From: Bacteroidota bacterium
Lineage (GTDB): Bacteria > Bacteroidota > Bacteroidia > UKL13-3
Length of the DNA: 58,032 nt
NCBI GenBank assembly: GCA_030680835.1
Contig: JAUXUD010000071.1
Coordinates: 1 to 58,032 of the forward strand
Reading direction: 5' to 3'
Below, in pieces: positions 1 to 8,413 of this stretch (position 1 is its first letter; each line of letters begins with the position of its first letter). The notes beneath the pieces are model-generated. The model saw only the letters and a program-made list of their open reading frames with translations. It did not search any database and was not told the origin of the DNA. Made by a program: the position numbers and the translations under genes.

Positions 1-25
1 GGGACAGGTCGCGACCTGTCCCTAC
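1..25. repeat. REP-like perfect palindrome (window edge)
   Basis: The first 22 bases form a perfect palindrome: GGGACAGGTCG is followed directly by its reverse complement, and then TAC. The full element may extend left of the window, because its right flank (CCCTAC) would be expected to be mirrored as GTAGGG. It lies just past the stop codon of the sugar transporter. A related element ending in CTCTAC is found at 54214-54235, so I read both as dispersed extragenic palindromes rather than as a specific terminator. Confidence 0.6.
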
Positions 26-53
26 GACGACGACGGGCATCGTTTTTTGGAGA

Positions 54-1709
54 TCAATGCCCCGTTACAACCAAATTATCTTCATCAATACCCTGCGATT
101 TTAAAATGGATTTTACGCGTATGGCAAAGAAAGCCAGGTAGGCAAAACACAATACGGCAACAATGTATGAAGCATGGATACCGATAACATCTGCAAGCTT
201 TCCTTGTATAGGCGGAATAATGCCACCACCTAAAATCATCATGATTAAAAATGCAGAACCCTGACTGGTATATTTACCCAGGCCCGAAATTGCCAAAGCA
301 AAGATACCCGGCCACATGATACTGCATGCCAAACCGCCACTCATAAATGCGTAGATGGCAATAATTCCGGTACTCATTAATCCAACAATCATACCCAGCA
401 TTCCTAATAAACCAAAAATCATTAATGTTTGAGCCGGGCGATCTTTACCCAGAAAAAATCCTGCGATTTGAATGGCCACCACAAATGCGTATGCATACAG
501 TGGGGTAACATCCTGTCCGGATATTGCATTTACACCGATAACTACTCCAAAAGCAATATACGGGACAACAACCAGTAATACTTTTTTTAACGAAGCACCG
601 GGATTAAAAACCGAAATGGCACCTGCCCAGCGGCCAATCATTAAACTTCCCCAGTACATAGATATATAAGGGGCAAGGGCGGCACCGGTGATATTACCGA
701 AGGCATCGGTTTTTAATAGTTCGCCCAGGTTGCTTTGTATGGTTACTTCAACACCCACATAGGTAAATATGGCAAGCATCCCCAATACCATTTGCGGATA
801 TTTCATGGCTCCCCAGCCTTCGGGTTTACGCTGTGCTGCATAGTTTGAATACAATAAGCCACCCACAATAACCAGCAACGAAATGATGGTTAAACCCAAG
901 CCCAGATAATCTTTTTCTTTGTTCTCAATAAAGCGGCTTATAAACTCAGGATTTTCATAACGCGAAAAAATGTATGCGAAAATAACAATCAGTACAAGGG
1001 TAATTCCAATCAATGCCGACATGGCTTTTTTTGCCGGCTCAAAAGTAGAATCGCTTTTGCCATCGGATAATTTTTTAGAGAAAAAGAACAATGCTGCTGC
1101 CGCCAAAAACAAAGCACCAACAAATACATACAAGAGCCGCATTTTATCCAGTGAAACGGTTTTGATGGCTTCTTTTAATTTATCATCGCCCGAAACAATC
1201 ATCCCAAAAATTGCGAGTGAAACCACAATCGGACCCAATGTTGTTCCGAATGAATTTACACCTCCTGCCAGGTTTAAGCGGTTTGAGGCGGTATGCGATT
1301 CGCCCATGGATGCTACGAAAGGCTGGGCTGAAGTTTGTTGCAGGGAGAAGCCCAAAGCCAGGATAAATAATGCTCCAAGGATTAAATAATAATTGCCTGA
1401 AGTTACAGCACCTATCATCATTAAGGAGCCAAAAGCACTGATTAATAATCCATTGATAATGCCTTTTTTAAAGCCCCAGTGGTTGAGGATATCTTTTTTT
1501 GCCAGGCTGCTAAAAACAAAAAGTAATAGAGCCCCAATATAATAGGCACCATAAAAAGCAAAATCAATTAACTGACTTTGAAACTGGTCCAGACCAAATT
1601 TTATTTTGCAAAAAGGAATGAATACACCATTTGAGGCAGCGATAAATCCCCAAAAGAAAAACACTGTAATCAGGGTGTATAGTTGTGTTTGTTGTTTGTT
1701 ACTGCTCAT
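54..1709 (-). CDS. FucP-family sugar:H+ symporter (MFS)
   Basis: This encodes an inner-membrane major facilitator that probably imports a hexose, with fucose, glucose/galactose or N-acetylglucosamine as candidates. The 551-residue chain has at least twelve hydrophobic segments. Family-typical stretches are [17 protein letters not shown] in the first helix, [18 protein letters not shown] near residue 125, and [22 protein letters not shown] in the C-terminal half. I chose the start at 1709 ([11 protein letters not shown]). An in-frame Met exists at 1775, but it adds 22 residues without family resemblance that run into the promoter region shared with the divergent stress gene. The chain is longer than E. 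coli FucP (about 438 residues) because of a central loop with two extra hydrophobic segments around residues 225-290. The substrate is not predictable from the sequence. Confidence 0.88.
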   Translation of the reverse strand: MSSNKQQTQLYTLITVFFFWGFIAASNGVFIPFCKIKFGLDQFQSQLIDFAFYGAYYIGALLLFVFSSLAKKDILNHWGFKKGIINGLLISAFGSLMMIGAVTSGNYYLILGALFILALGFSLQQTSAQPFVASMGESHTASNRLNLAGGVNSFGTTLGPIVVSLAIFGMIVSGDDKLKEAIKTVSLDKMRLLYVFVGALFLAAAALFFFSKKLSDGKSDSTFEPAKKAMSALIGITLVLIVIFAYIFSRYENPEFISRFIENKEKDYLGLGLTIISLLVIVGGLLYSNYAAQRKPEGWGAMKYPQMVLGMLAIFTYVGVEVTIQSNLGELLKTDAFGNITGAALAPYISMYWGSLMIGRWAGAISVFNPGASLKKVLLVVVPYIAFGVVIGVNAISGQDVTPLYAYAFVVAIQIAGFFLGKDRPAQTLMIFGLLGMLGMIVGLMSTGIIAIYAFMSGGLACSIMWPGIFALAISGLGKYTSQGSAFLIMMILGGGIIPPIQGKLADVIGIHASYIVAVLCFAYLAFFAIRVKSILKSQGIDEDNLVVTGH

Positions 1710-1834
1710 GGTAAAATTCAATTTTGGCAGAATTAACGCATATGGCGTGCAAAAAACAATTTTTTTTTTAAACACACATTATATCTTAACAATTTTGATA
1801 TACCTTGCCACTTAATAGCTAACAAACACTACTT

Positions 1835-2662
1835 ATGATATCGAAAATTGTTGTCCCATCTGATTTTTCAGATGCTGCTAAAAACGCACTTTATTATGGG
1901 ATTGGTTTGGCAAAAAAAGCACATGCCGAATTGCAGATTTTGCATGTGAATCAGGTAGCCCTGGTAGATGCCACAATACCTGCAGAAACATACCAGTTAT
2001 TTGTAAAGGAAATTGAAGATCAAACCAAGGAAAATTATGCTAAGTTAGAGGCGGAAGTTCTTAAAAACTGTGGAGTTCCTTATACCATGCACAGCAGATA
2101 TGGTTTTGTTACAGACGAAATTTGTGACTTTTCACAGAAGCATGAATGCGATTTGATTGTGATGGGCACTACCGGGGCAAGCGGAATTGCAGAGATTCTT
2201 GTGGGATCGAATGCTGCTTCAGTGGTATCGAAATCAGTAGTACCCATAATGGTTGTACCTCCAGAGTCTGCTTATAAAGATATGAAAAGAATTGTGTATG
2301 CAACCGATTATAATGAACCTGAATTTCCGGCTCTGGTGAGATTGGTTTATTATGCCGAATTGTTTAATTGCCCCCTGGATGTGATTCATGTAAAATCAGA
2401 TGCGGACCGATATTTTAATTCGGAAAATAATTTCTTTAAAAAGAATAAAGATAAAATAAGCTATCCGCATATTCAATATGTTGAAATTGAAAAGGGAGAC
2501 ATCGTACAAAAAATTAATCAGTATGTTGAATCAACGGGTGCCGATTTAATTGTTATGGCCAAGCATAACCGCAATTTCTTCGATCGACTGTTTCACCGCA
2601 GCTTAAGCAAGAAAATGGCATTCCACACACACCTGCCGTTACTGGTGCTGGTTAAAGGGTAA
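1835..2662 (+). CDS. Tandem-domain universal stress protein
   Basis: This is a cytoplasmic UspA-superfamily protein with two tandem alpha/beta domains, at about residues 1-143 and 148-275. The N-terminal domain starts with KIVVPSDFSDAAKNALYYG and carries the nucleotide-binding-like signature VMGTTGASG...VGSNAASVV near residues 108-130. The second domain starts KRIVYATDYNEPEF and ends with an imperfect copy (VMAKHNRNFFDRLFHRS), so ATP binding there is doubtful. The usual family role is stress survival, by an unclear mechanism. It is divergent from the sugar transporter and convergent with rho, with 4 bases between the stop codons. Confidence 0.9.
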   Translation: MISKIVVPSDFSDAAKNALYYGIGLAKKAHAELQILHVNQVALVDATIPAETYQLFVKEIEDQTKENYAKLEAEVLKNCGVPYTMHSRYGFVTDEICDFSQKHECDLIVMGTTGASGIAEILVGSNAASVVSKSVVPIMVVPPESAYKDMKRIVYATDYNEPEFPALVRLVYYAELFNCPLDVIHVKSDADRYFNSENNFFKKNKDKISYPHIQYVEIEKGDIVQKINQYVESTGADLIVMAKHNRNFFDRLFHRSLSKKMAFHTHLPLLVLVKG

Positions 2663-2666
2663 TTCC

Positions 2667-4430
2667 CTATCCATTCATCGAAGCCAAAAACTCTTCGTTG
2701 CTCTTTGTTGCGCGCATGTTTTTCAGTACTACATCCATGGCTTCTTCAGGGTTCATGTCGGCAAGGTGGTTACGCAATACCCAAATTCTCTGAAGGGTCA
2801 TTTTATCGAGTAACAAATCTTCTCTGCGTGTGCTTGAAGCAACGATATCGATGGCAGGGAAAATGCGCTTGTTTGATAATTTACGATCCAGTTGTAATTC
2901 CATATTACCGGTACCTTTAAATTCTTCAAAAATAACTTCATCCATTTTTGAACCGGTTTCGGTAAGTGCAGTTGCAATGATGGTAAGTGAACCTCCGTCT
3001 TCAATTTTTCTGGCGGCACCAAAAAAGCGTTTGGGTTTGTGCAATGCATTGGCATCAACACCACCTGATAATATTTTACCGGATGCCGGCTGTGCGGTAT
3101 TAAATGCACGTGCCATACGGGTAATCGAATCGAGCAGGATCACTACATCATGTCCGCATTCAACCAAACGTTTCGCTTTTTCAAGAACGATATTGGCCAG
3201 TTTCACATGCTTTTCTGCCGGTTCATCAAAGGTAGAGGCAACCACTTCAGCACGAACGCTTCTTTGCATATCAGTAACTTCTTCAGGCCTTTCATCGATT
3301 AATAAAATAATCAGATAAACCTCAGGATGATTTTTAGCAATGGCATTGGCAATATCTTTGAGTAAAATGGTTTTACCGGTTTTGGGTTGCGCTACAATCA
3401 GGCCTCTTTGTCCTTTTCCGATGGGTGCCAATAAATCAATAATCCGGGTTGAATAGGTGGATGCATGGTCTGCCAGTCTTAATTTTTGATCCGGAAATAA
3501 TGGAGTTAAATGTTCAAAGGCAACACGGTCCCTTACATCAGCTGGTATTCTGCCATTAATGGATTCAACACGTACCAGGGCGAAATATTTTTCACCTTCT
3601 TTAGGCGGGCGTATTGTACCCAAAACGGTATCACCTGTTTTTAGTCCGAATAATTTTATTTGAGATGGGGAAACATAAACGTCATCCGGTGAAGGCATAT
3701 AATTATAATCGGATGAACGCAGGAAACCATATCCATCCTGCAACATTTCCAGAACGCCTTCAGCACTTACCAGGCTGTCAAGTTCCTGGTATTGATTGGA
3801 TGCCTGATTTGGATTGGGTCTGGGTTCGGTTCGTTGATCGTTACGGGGTTCATTTCTTTGTTCATTCTTCTCATAGCGTTCATTGCGTTCATTCCCATTT
3901 TCAAAACGTTCATTTCTGGGTTTTTGATTGGGATTATTGCGATCAGCTCTTTCATTTCGCTCACTACGTTCATTTCTCCATTTATCTTTTCTTTCAACCT
4001 GCATATTTTCTGCAGGTTTCACAAATGGAATTACTTCAATTTTTTTAGCCGATTCAATAACAGGCTCCGGCGATAAAATTTCAGGAATTTCAGTGGGTAT
4101 AATCTTATGGTTATCAACAATTATTTCGGGAGATACCGGTTCTTCTTTTTTATTTTTTACAGCATGCGCGGGTTTTGAACCTTCAGCAGGTATTTCAATC
4201 GGAAAAAGCACTTCAGTAACAGCACTTTTTAAAACTTTGGGTCTGCCTCTTTTTTTAGGTGCTGACCCCGGTTCATCTTCCGATTTTTGGGATTGGCTGT
4301 TTTGATGTTCCATAATGGCATTAACAAGTGTTTGTTTGTTATTGTCATGTAAATGGGTGATGCCATATTTTTTGGCAACTTCTTTAAGCTCTGAAACGAG
4401 CATTTCATTCAATGAGAGAAGATCGTGCAT
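2667..4430 (-). CDS. rho: Transcription termination factor Rho with expanded N-terminus
   Basis: This is the hexameric RNA-dependent ATPase that ends transcription at C-rich unstructured RNA. The order is: Rho_N SAP-like helices (residues 4-40), an AT-hook-like KKRGRPK (59-65), a disordered stretch, a very biased Arg/Asn/Glu run with repeated RNER units (148-205), the cold-shock-like RNA-binding domain (about 220-290, with DGYGFLRS and [10 protein letters not shown]), Walker A AQPKTGKT (347-354), Walker B-like [13 protein letters not shown] (429-441), the Q-loop [25 protein letters not shown] (near 456-480) and a conserved C-terminus. E. coli Rho is 419 residues, so the extra length is all N-terminal. 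Such inserts are common in Bacteroidota and some Actinobacteria, where they are thought to add RNA contacts. Transcribed alone, away from the PAS genes. Confidence 0.97.
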   Translation of the reverse strand: MHDLLSLNEMLVSELKEVAKKYGITHLHDNNKQTLVNAIMEHQNSQSQKSEDEPGSAPKKRGRPKVLKSAVTEVLFPIEIPAEGSKPAHAVKNKKEEPVSPEIIVDNHKIIPTEIPEILSPEPVIESAKKIEVIPFVKPAENMQVERKDKWRNERSERNERADRNNPNQKPRNERFENGNERNERYEKNEQRNEPRNDQRTEPRPNPNQASNQYQELDSLVSAEGVLEMLQDGYGFLRSSDYNYMPSPDDVYVSPSQIKLFGLKTGDTVLGTIRPPKEGEKYFALVRVESINGRIPADVRDRVAFEHLTPLFPDQKLRLADHASTYSTRIIDLLAPIGKGQRGLIVAQPKTGKTILLKDIANAIAKNHPEVYLIILLIDERPEEVTDMQRSVRAEVVASTFDEPAEKHVKLANIVLEKAKRLVECGHDVVILLDSITRMARAFNTAQPASGKILSGGVDANALHKPKRFFGAARKIEDGGSLTIIATALTETGSKMDEVIFEEFKGTGNMELQLDRKLSNKRIFPAIDIVASSTRREDLLLDKMTLQRIWVLRNHLADMNPEEAMDVVLKNMRATKSNEEFLASMNG

Positions 4431-4674
4431 GTAAAATGTATTGAATCTTTAATTTCCGCTAACAACTGGAATCTAATTGGAACCGGTAAAACGTTAGTGA
4501 AGAATTGGTTTGATACCGCAATACTAGGTATAATTTTAAAATATACAAGCAATCACGAACTTTTTTTTATATAAATACATCAAAAAACTTAAAAAACAGT
4601 AAAACCAGTTGAGATTCTGACCTTTTAACATTATATTCCCATAGCAAAATAGACTACCTTGCCTTAATATAACA

Positions 4675-7134
4675 ATGAATTTACTTTTGTCTGATCTGGA
4701 TTTTTCACGCTGGGATGTTGTTCTTACAACCTTAATTCCGGCATGCATCAATCTGGGTATTTTTGTATATGTTTTTTTCTTTCTGCCTCAAAATGAGACC
4801 AATTATATATTTGGTTTTTTTGTTTTTCTGATCGGATTTTGGCAAATGGGGGATGGCTTGGGCAGAATGAGTATTTCTCCTGAAACGGCATTAGAATGGT
4901 ACAGAATTAGTGGTGTTTTTACCATATTTGCCATAACTTTAGGCGTACTTTTCGCAATTAGTATAACAAAAGGCATAAATAACATTTCAAACAGGTATGT
5001 GCTCATGTCTTTGTGTTTTCCTCCAATAATTTTATTGATAATCATCATCGCCAGATTAGATGAATATGACATATTTACATCCGAAAAATGGTATTGGGTA
5101 GTCAATCCCAAACCTACTTTTGTAACTTCCATCATTTACCTCTGGATTTCATTCGGATCCTTCTTAATGCTTGCTTTGTTTTGGTATAACTATTTAAGAA
5201 CAGATGTGGGAGAGAAAAAACAAATACAGCTCTTCTTACTGGCTGTTGGATTTACGATTCCGGTACTGGGTGGTTTAACAGCAGAAGTTCTTTTCCCCTT
5301 CTTTTTAAAGATGGATGTGATTCCCGTTTCATCACCTTTATTATCGATATTTTCAATTACATCTTTAATTGCCATTAAAAAATTCAATTTACTGGAATAC
5401 TCACCCAAATACAAATGGAATCAAATCCTTGAATCCATGAATGAAGGGATTCTTATCGTTGATAATGATGACAGAATTATGTATGCCAATAAAATATTTT
5501 GTGAATTGTTGGGTTATAAATTTAAGGAATTAAATGGGAAGGTGGCGAATAAATTCTTGTTTGATGGTTCGGAACTTCCACAAATAAAAAAGGAGCTTGA
5601 AGAAAGAAAGCACAACAAACAGGTGCAATATGAAATACAATTAAAATCAAAAACAGGTGAAAAAATATGGGTGGTTATAAATAGTTCGCCATTTACAGAT
5701 AAAGCAGGAAATATTATTGGTTCAATAGGAATCCAGACAAATATTAATCAGGAGAAAAAAGGAGAGGCATTGTTCAGGGCAATGGTTGAAAATGTAGAGG
5801 AGATTATTACTCTGACTGATAAAGACAACAAAGTAATTTATGTGAGTCCGGCAATTGAGAAAGTAACCGGATATACGCCGGAGGAAATAAACGGAAAGCC
5901 AATTTTTGATCTGATTCATCATGATTGTATTGAGGAAGAGAAAGTCAGTTATCAGAACCTGATAATCAGTCCGGGTATTTTCGTACCACGTGTTACCTGC
6001 ATTGTACACAAAAATGGGAATTTAGTATGGTTAGAAGGCAGTGTAACCAATTTATTGAACGATCCCAATATTCATGCCATCGTTACGAATTATCACGATA
6101 TTACAGACAGGAGGGCTGCCGAAGAAAAGCTCAGGAATAATGAAGAAAGGCTCAGAACCATTATTGACACTGAACCGGAGTGTTTAAAAATTGTTTCTGT
6201 TTCGGGCGAATTATTGGAGATGAATCCATCCGGAATTTCAATGTTGGGTATTAAAAAAAGTGAAGATATAATTGGAAAAAAAATACTAGATTATATTCAT
6301 CCCGATGATAAAAGTATATACACAGACCTGCACAAAAAAGTTTGCAAAGGCGCGTCGGGTCAGGCTGTTTTTCGTGTAATTGGAACTGAGCAATTGCCAA
6401 AATGGATGGATTCCAGTTCGGCACCACTAAGAAATTTAAACGGAGATATATACGCGGTTTTAAGTCTTACCCGTGATATTACCAAACAAAAAGAAGCGGA
6501 AGAAAAACTTAAAGCATCCGGTGAAAGGTATGATATTGTTGCCAAGGCAACCAGCGATACCATTTGGGATTGGGATATTTTAAGTAACAGAACCCAGTAC
6601 AATGAGGGTTTAACAAAAATGTTTGGATATAACCTGAGTGATATACCGGAGGTAAGCGGGTGGTGGGATGAGAAAATTCATCCTGAAGATGTAGAAAGAG
6701 TAATAAATACTGTAGAAGAATTCTATAATTCAGGCAATTCGAACCTGAAACTGGAGTATCGTTTTCTCTGTTCCGATGGATCATACAAATTTATTTTAGA
6801 CAGAGCTTTTTTAATCAGAGATGAGTCGGGTAAAGCAATAAGAATGATTGGAGCCATGCAGGACATTACTGAACGAATAAAGCAGATAAAAGAAATTGAA
6901 GAACAAAACAAAACACTTCGTGAAATAGCCTGGACGCAATCACATATTGTGCGGGCGCCACTTGCCCGAATTATGGGAATTGTTAACCTGTTCAACACAA
7001 ATGCAATCAACGAAGAAGAAACCCGGGAGTTTCTTAATTATATATTAACATCAGCCAATGAATTAGATCAGGTGATAAAAACCATCGTTTTAAAAGCCAA
7101 TTCGGAAGTAAAGAACAATCCTCCCGAAAATTGA
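4675..7134 (+). CDS. 7TM-PAS4 sensor ending in an ATPase-less DHp domain
   Basis: This is a membrane sensory protein of 819 residues. Seven hydrophobic segments (about 15-237) match the seven-helix N-terminus found on some histidine kinases. Four PAS domains follow at about 245-360, 361-482, 488-608 and 613-735; the last is of the PAS_3 type (WDWDILSNRTQYNEG...WWDEKIHPEDV). A coiled coil then leads into a HisKA-like helix pair with the H-box SHIVRAPLARIMG (His757). The protein stops 62 residues after this His, before any HATPase_c domain (no N, G1 or G2 boxes). The acidic residue normally just after the His is Ile, and the usual Thr at His+4 is Ala. I infer a signalling or phospho-relay role rather than autokinase activity. 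It is followed by two paralogs on the same strand. Confidence 0.85.
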   Translation: MNLLLSDLDFSRWDVVLTTLIPACINLGIFVYVFFFLPQNETNYIFGFFVFLIGFWQMGDGLGRMSISPETALEWYRISGVFTIFAITLGVLFAISITKGINNISNRYVLMSLCFPPIILLIIIIARLDEYDIFTSEKWYWVVNPKPTFVTSIIYLWISFGSFLMLALFWYNYLRTDVGEKKQIQLFLLAVGFTIPVLGGLTAEVLFPFFLKMDVIPVSSPLLSIFSITSLIAIKKFNLLEYSPKYKWNQILESMNEGILIVDNDDRIMYANKIFCELLGYKFKELNGKVANKFLFDGSELPQIKKELEERKHNKQVQYEIQLKSKTGEKIWVVINSSPFTDKAGNIIGSIGIQTNINQEKKGEALFRAMVENVEEIITLTDKDNKVIYVSPAIEKVTGYTPEEINGKPIFDLIHHDCIEEEKVSYQNLIISPGIFVPRVTCIVHKNGNLVWLEGSVTNLLNDPNIHAIVTNYHDITDRRAAEEKLRNNEERLRTIIDTEPECLKIVSVSGELLEMNPSGISMLGIKKSEDIIGKKILDYIHPDDKSIYTDLHKKVCKGASGQAVFRVIGTEQLPKWMDSSSAPLRNLNGDIYAVLSLTRDITKQKEAEEKLKASGERYDIVAKATSDTIWDWDILSNRTQYNEGLTKMFGYNLSDIPEVSGWWDEKIHPEDVERVINTVEEFYNSGNSNLKLEYRFLCSDGSYKFILDRAFLIRDESGKAIRMIGAMQDITERIKQIKEIEEQNKTLREIAWTQSHIVRAPLARIMGIVNLFNTNAINEEETREFLNYILTSANELDQVIKTIVLKANSEVKNNPPEN

Positions 7135-7260
7135 AGTAATTAATTTTTTACAGACAGAATTTCGTTTATTTTAGTATTGTTGTATTTTTAAAGTATTAAA
7201 TATACCTTAGATTACTTATTATCAATTGTACTTAAATATTAGGATAAAATATTCCAGGAA

Positions 7261-8352
7261 ATGAATGAAAGTGAAAATGAAAAAGCAACACAGAAAAGGT
7301 CTGAAACCGTTATTTCAATCGAAAATAAAAGACTCCTGGAAGAATTGAGTCAAAGTGCGGCAAACCTCAAGGCTATTTTTGATAATACCTCCGAAGGATT
7401 TATTCTGATTGATACATTATGTATTGTTAAAGAATTTAATGGAAAGGCAAGGGAAATTATTTCTAAAAATCACAAAGTAAAAACAGAATTGCAAATTGGG
7501 AAAAACTTTTTCGATTTTATAGAATCATCAAGAAGAGAATATTTGCACCAAATGATTTCAAAAGTATTTAACGGCGAAACCATTGTGTATAACCGCTCCT
7601 ATTGCCAGGAAAATAATCAGGTGGTTTGGTATCGTTTTTCAATAAACCCGGTTAAAACAGAAGGCTCTGTTGTGGGTGCCTGCATATCGGGACTGGATAT
7701 AACTTCACAAAAAGCAGCGGAACATGAAAAGTTAGCGGAGCAGGAAAAACTAAAAATTACCAAAGAACGATATGATGTAGTTGCCAAGGCAACTAGTGAT
7801 ACGATATGGGATTGGGACCTTGTGAACGACACAACTCAATACAATGAAGGGATTCTGAAGATGTTTGGATACAAGGAAATAGAGGTAGGTATTTCCAATA
7901 TTAGCGGATGGTGGGATGAAAAACTTCATCCGGATGATGTGAAAAGAGTAACAACTATTGTAGAAGGATTTGCAAATTCTGAAGCTACTAATCTGCAACT
8001 GGAATATCGTTTTAAATGTGCTGATGGTACATACAAGTTTATTTTGGACAGGGCTTTTGCCATTAGAAATGAATCGGGTAAAGCAATAAGAATGATTGGA
8101 GCCATGCAGGATATTACAGAACGAACCAATCATTTGAAAGCCATTGAAGAACAAAATGCCAAGTTTCGTGAGATAGCATGGACACAGTCTCATGTGGTGA
8201 GAGCGCCTTTGGCACGCATCATGGGATTGATTGATTTAATTGAAAACGAACCGCATAAAAACGGAGATACAGTAGAAATTTTAGGATATATAAAATCTTC
8301 AGCAAAAGAACTCGACAATGTAATCAGGGAAATAGTATATAAAGCAGTATAA
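7261..8352 (+). CDS. Soluble PAS2 protein ending in an ATPase-less DHp domain
   Basis: This 363-residue cytoplasmic paralog of the flanking genes has no membrane segments. A charged N-terminal helix precedes a first PAS domain (about 30-150, SNLKAIFDNTSEGFILID-like) and a PAS_3-type second one (about 165-290). That second domain is very close in sequence to the last PAS of the upstream protein (IWDWDLVNDTTQYNEG, WWDEKLHPDDV, IRMIGAMQDITERT). The C-terminus is EIAWTQSHVVRAPLARIMGL with His311, and the chain ends 52 residues later with no ATP-binding domain. It may form hetero-oligomers with its two membrane paralogs through the shared helix pair; this is inference. The gene lies 126 bases after the previous stop, so it could be co-transcribed or have its own promoter. 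Confidence 0.85.
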   Translation: MNESENEKATQKRSETVISIENKRLLEELSQSAANLKAIFDNTSEGFILIDTLCIVKEFNGKAREIISKNHKVKTELQIGKNFFDFIESSRREYLHQMISKVFNGETIVYNRSYCQENNQVVWYRFSINPVKTEGSVVGACISGLDITSQKAAEHEKLAEQEKLKITKERYDVVAKATSDTIWDWDLVNDTTQYNEGILKMFGYKEIEVGISNISGWWDEKLHPDDVKRVTTIVEGFANSEATNLQLEYRFKCADGTYKFILDRAFAIRNESGKAIRMIGAMQDITERTNHLKAIEEQNAKFREIAWTQSHVVRAPLARIMGLIDLIENEPHKNGDTVEILGYIKSSAKELDNVIREIVYKAV

Positions 8353-8413
8353 TCTAAGGTTAAGTAAAATGTGACTAATAATAACATTAAAATACCAGTG
8401 GCTAAAACTGCTT

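Noticed and set aside
472-1389. Plus-strand frames inside the sugar transporter gene
   Set aside because: They are antisense shadows of a well-supported membrane transporter and show no family motifs.
1797-1807. TACCTT-like elements upstream of the stress protein and the first two PAS genes (near 1801, 4653 and 7204) as a shared promoter box
   Set aside because: They lack one T of the -7 consensus and have no convincing upstream TTG; in AT-rich DNA three such hits are expected by chance.
2705-4305. Several plus- and minus-strand frames overlapping rho, including a Phe/Ile-rich one at 3792-4076
   Set aside because: They mirror the repeat-rich rho coding sequence; the bias comes from the RNER codons read on the other strand.
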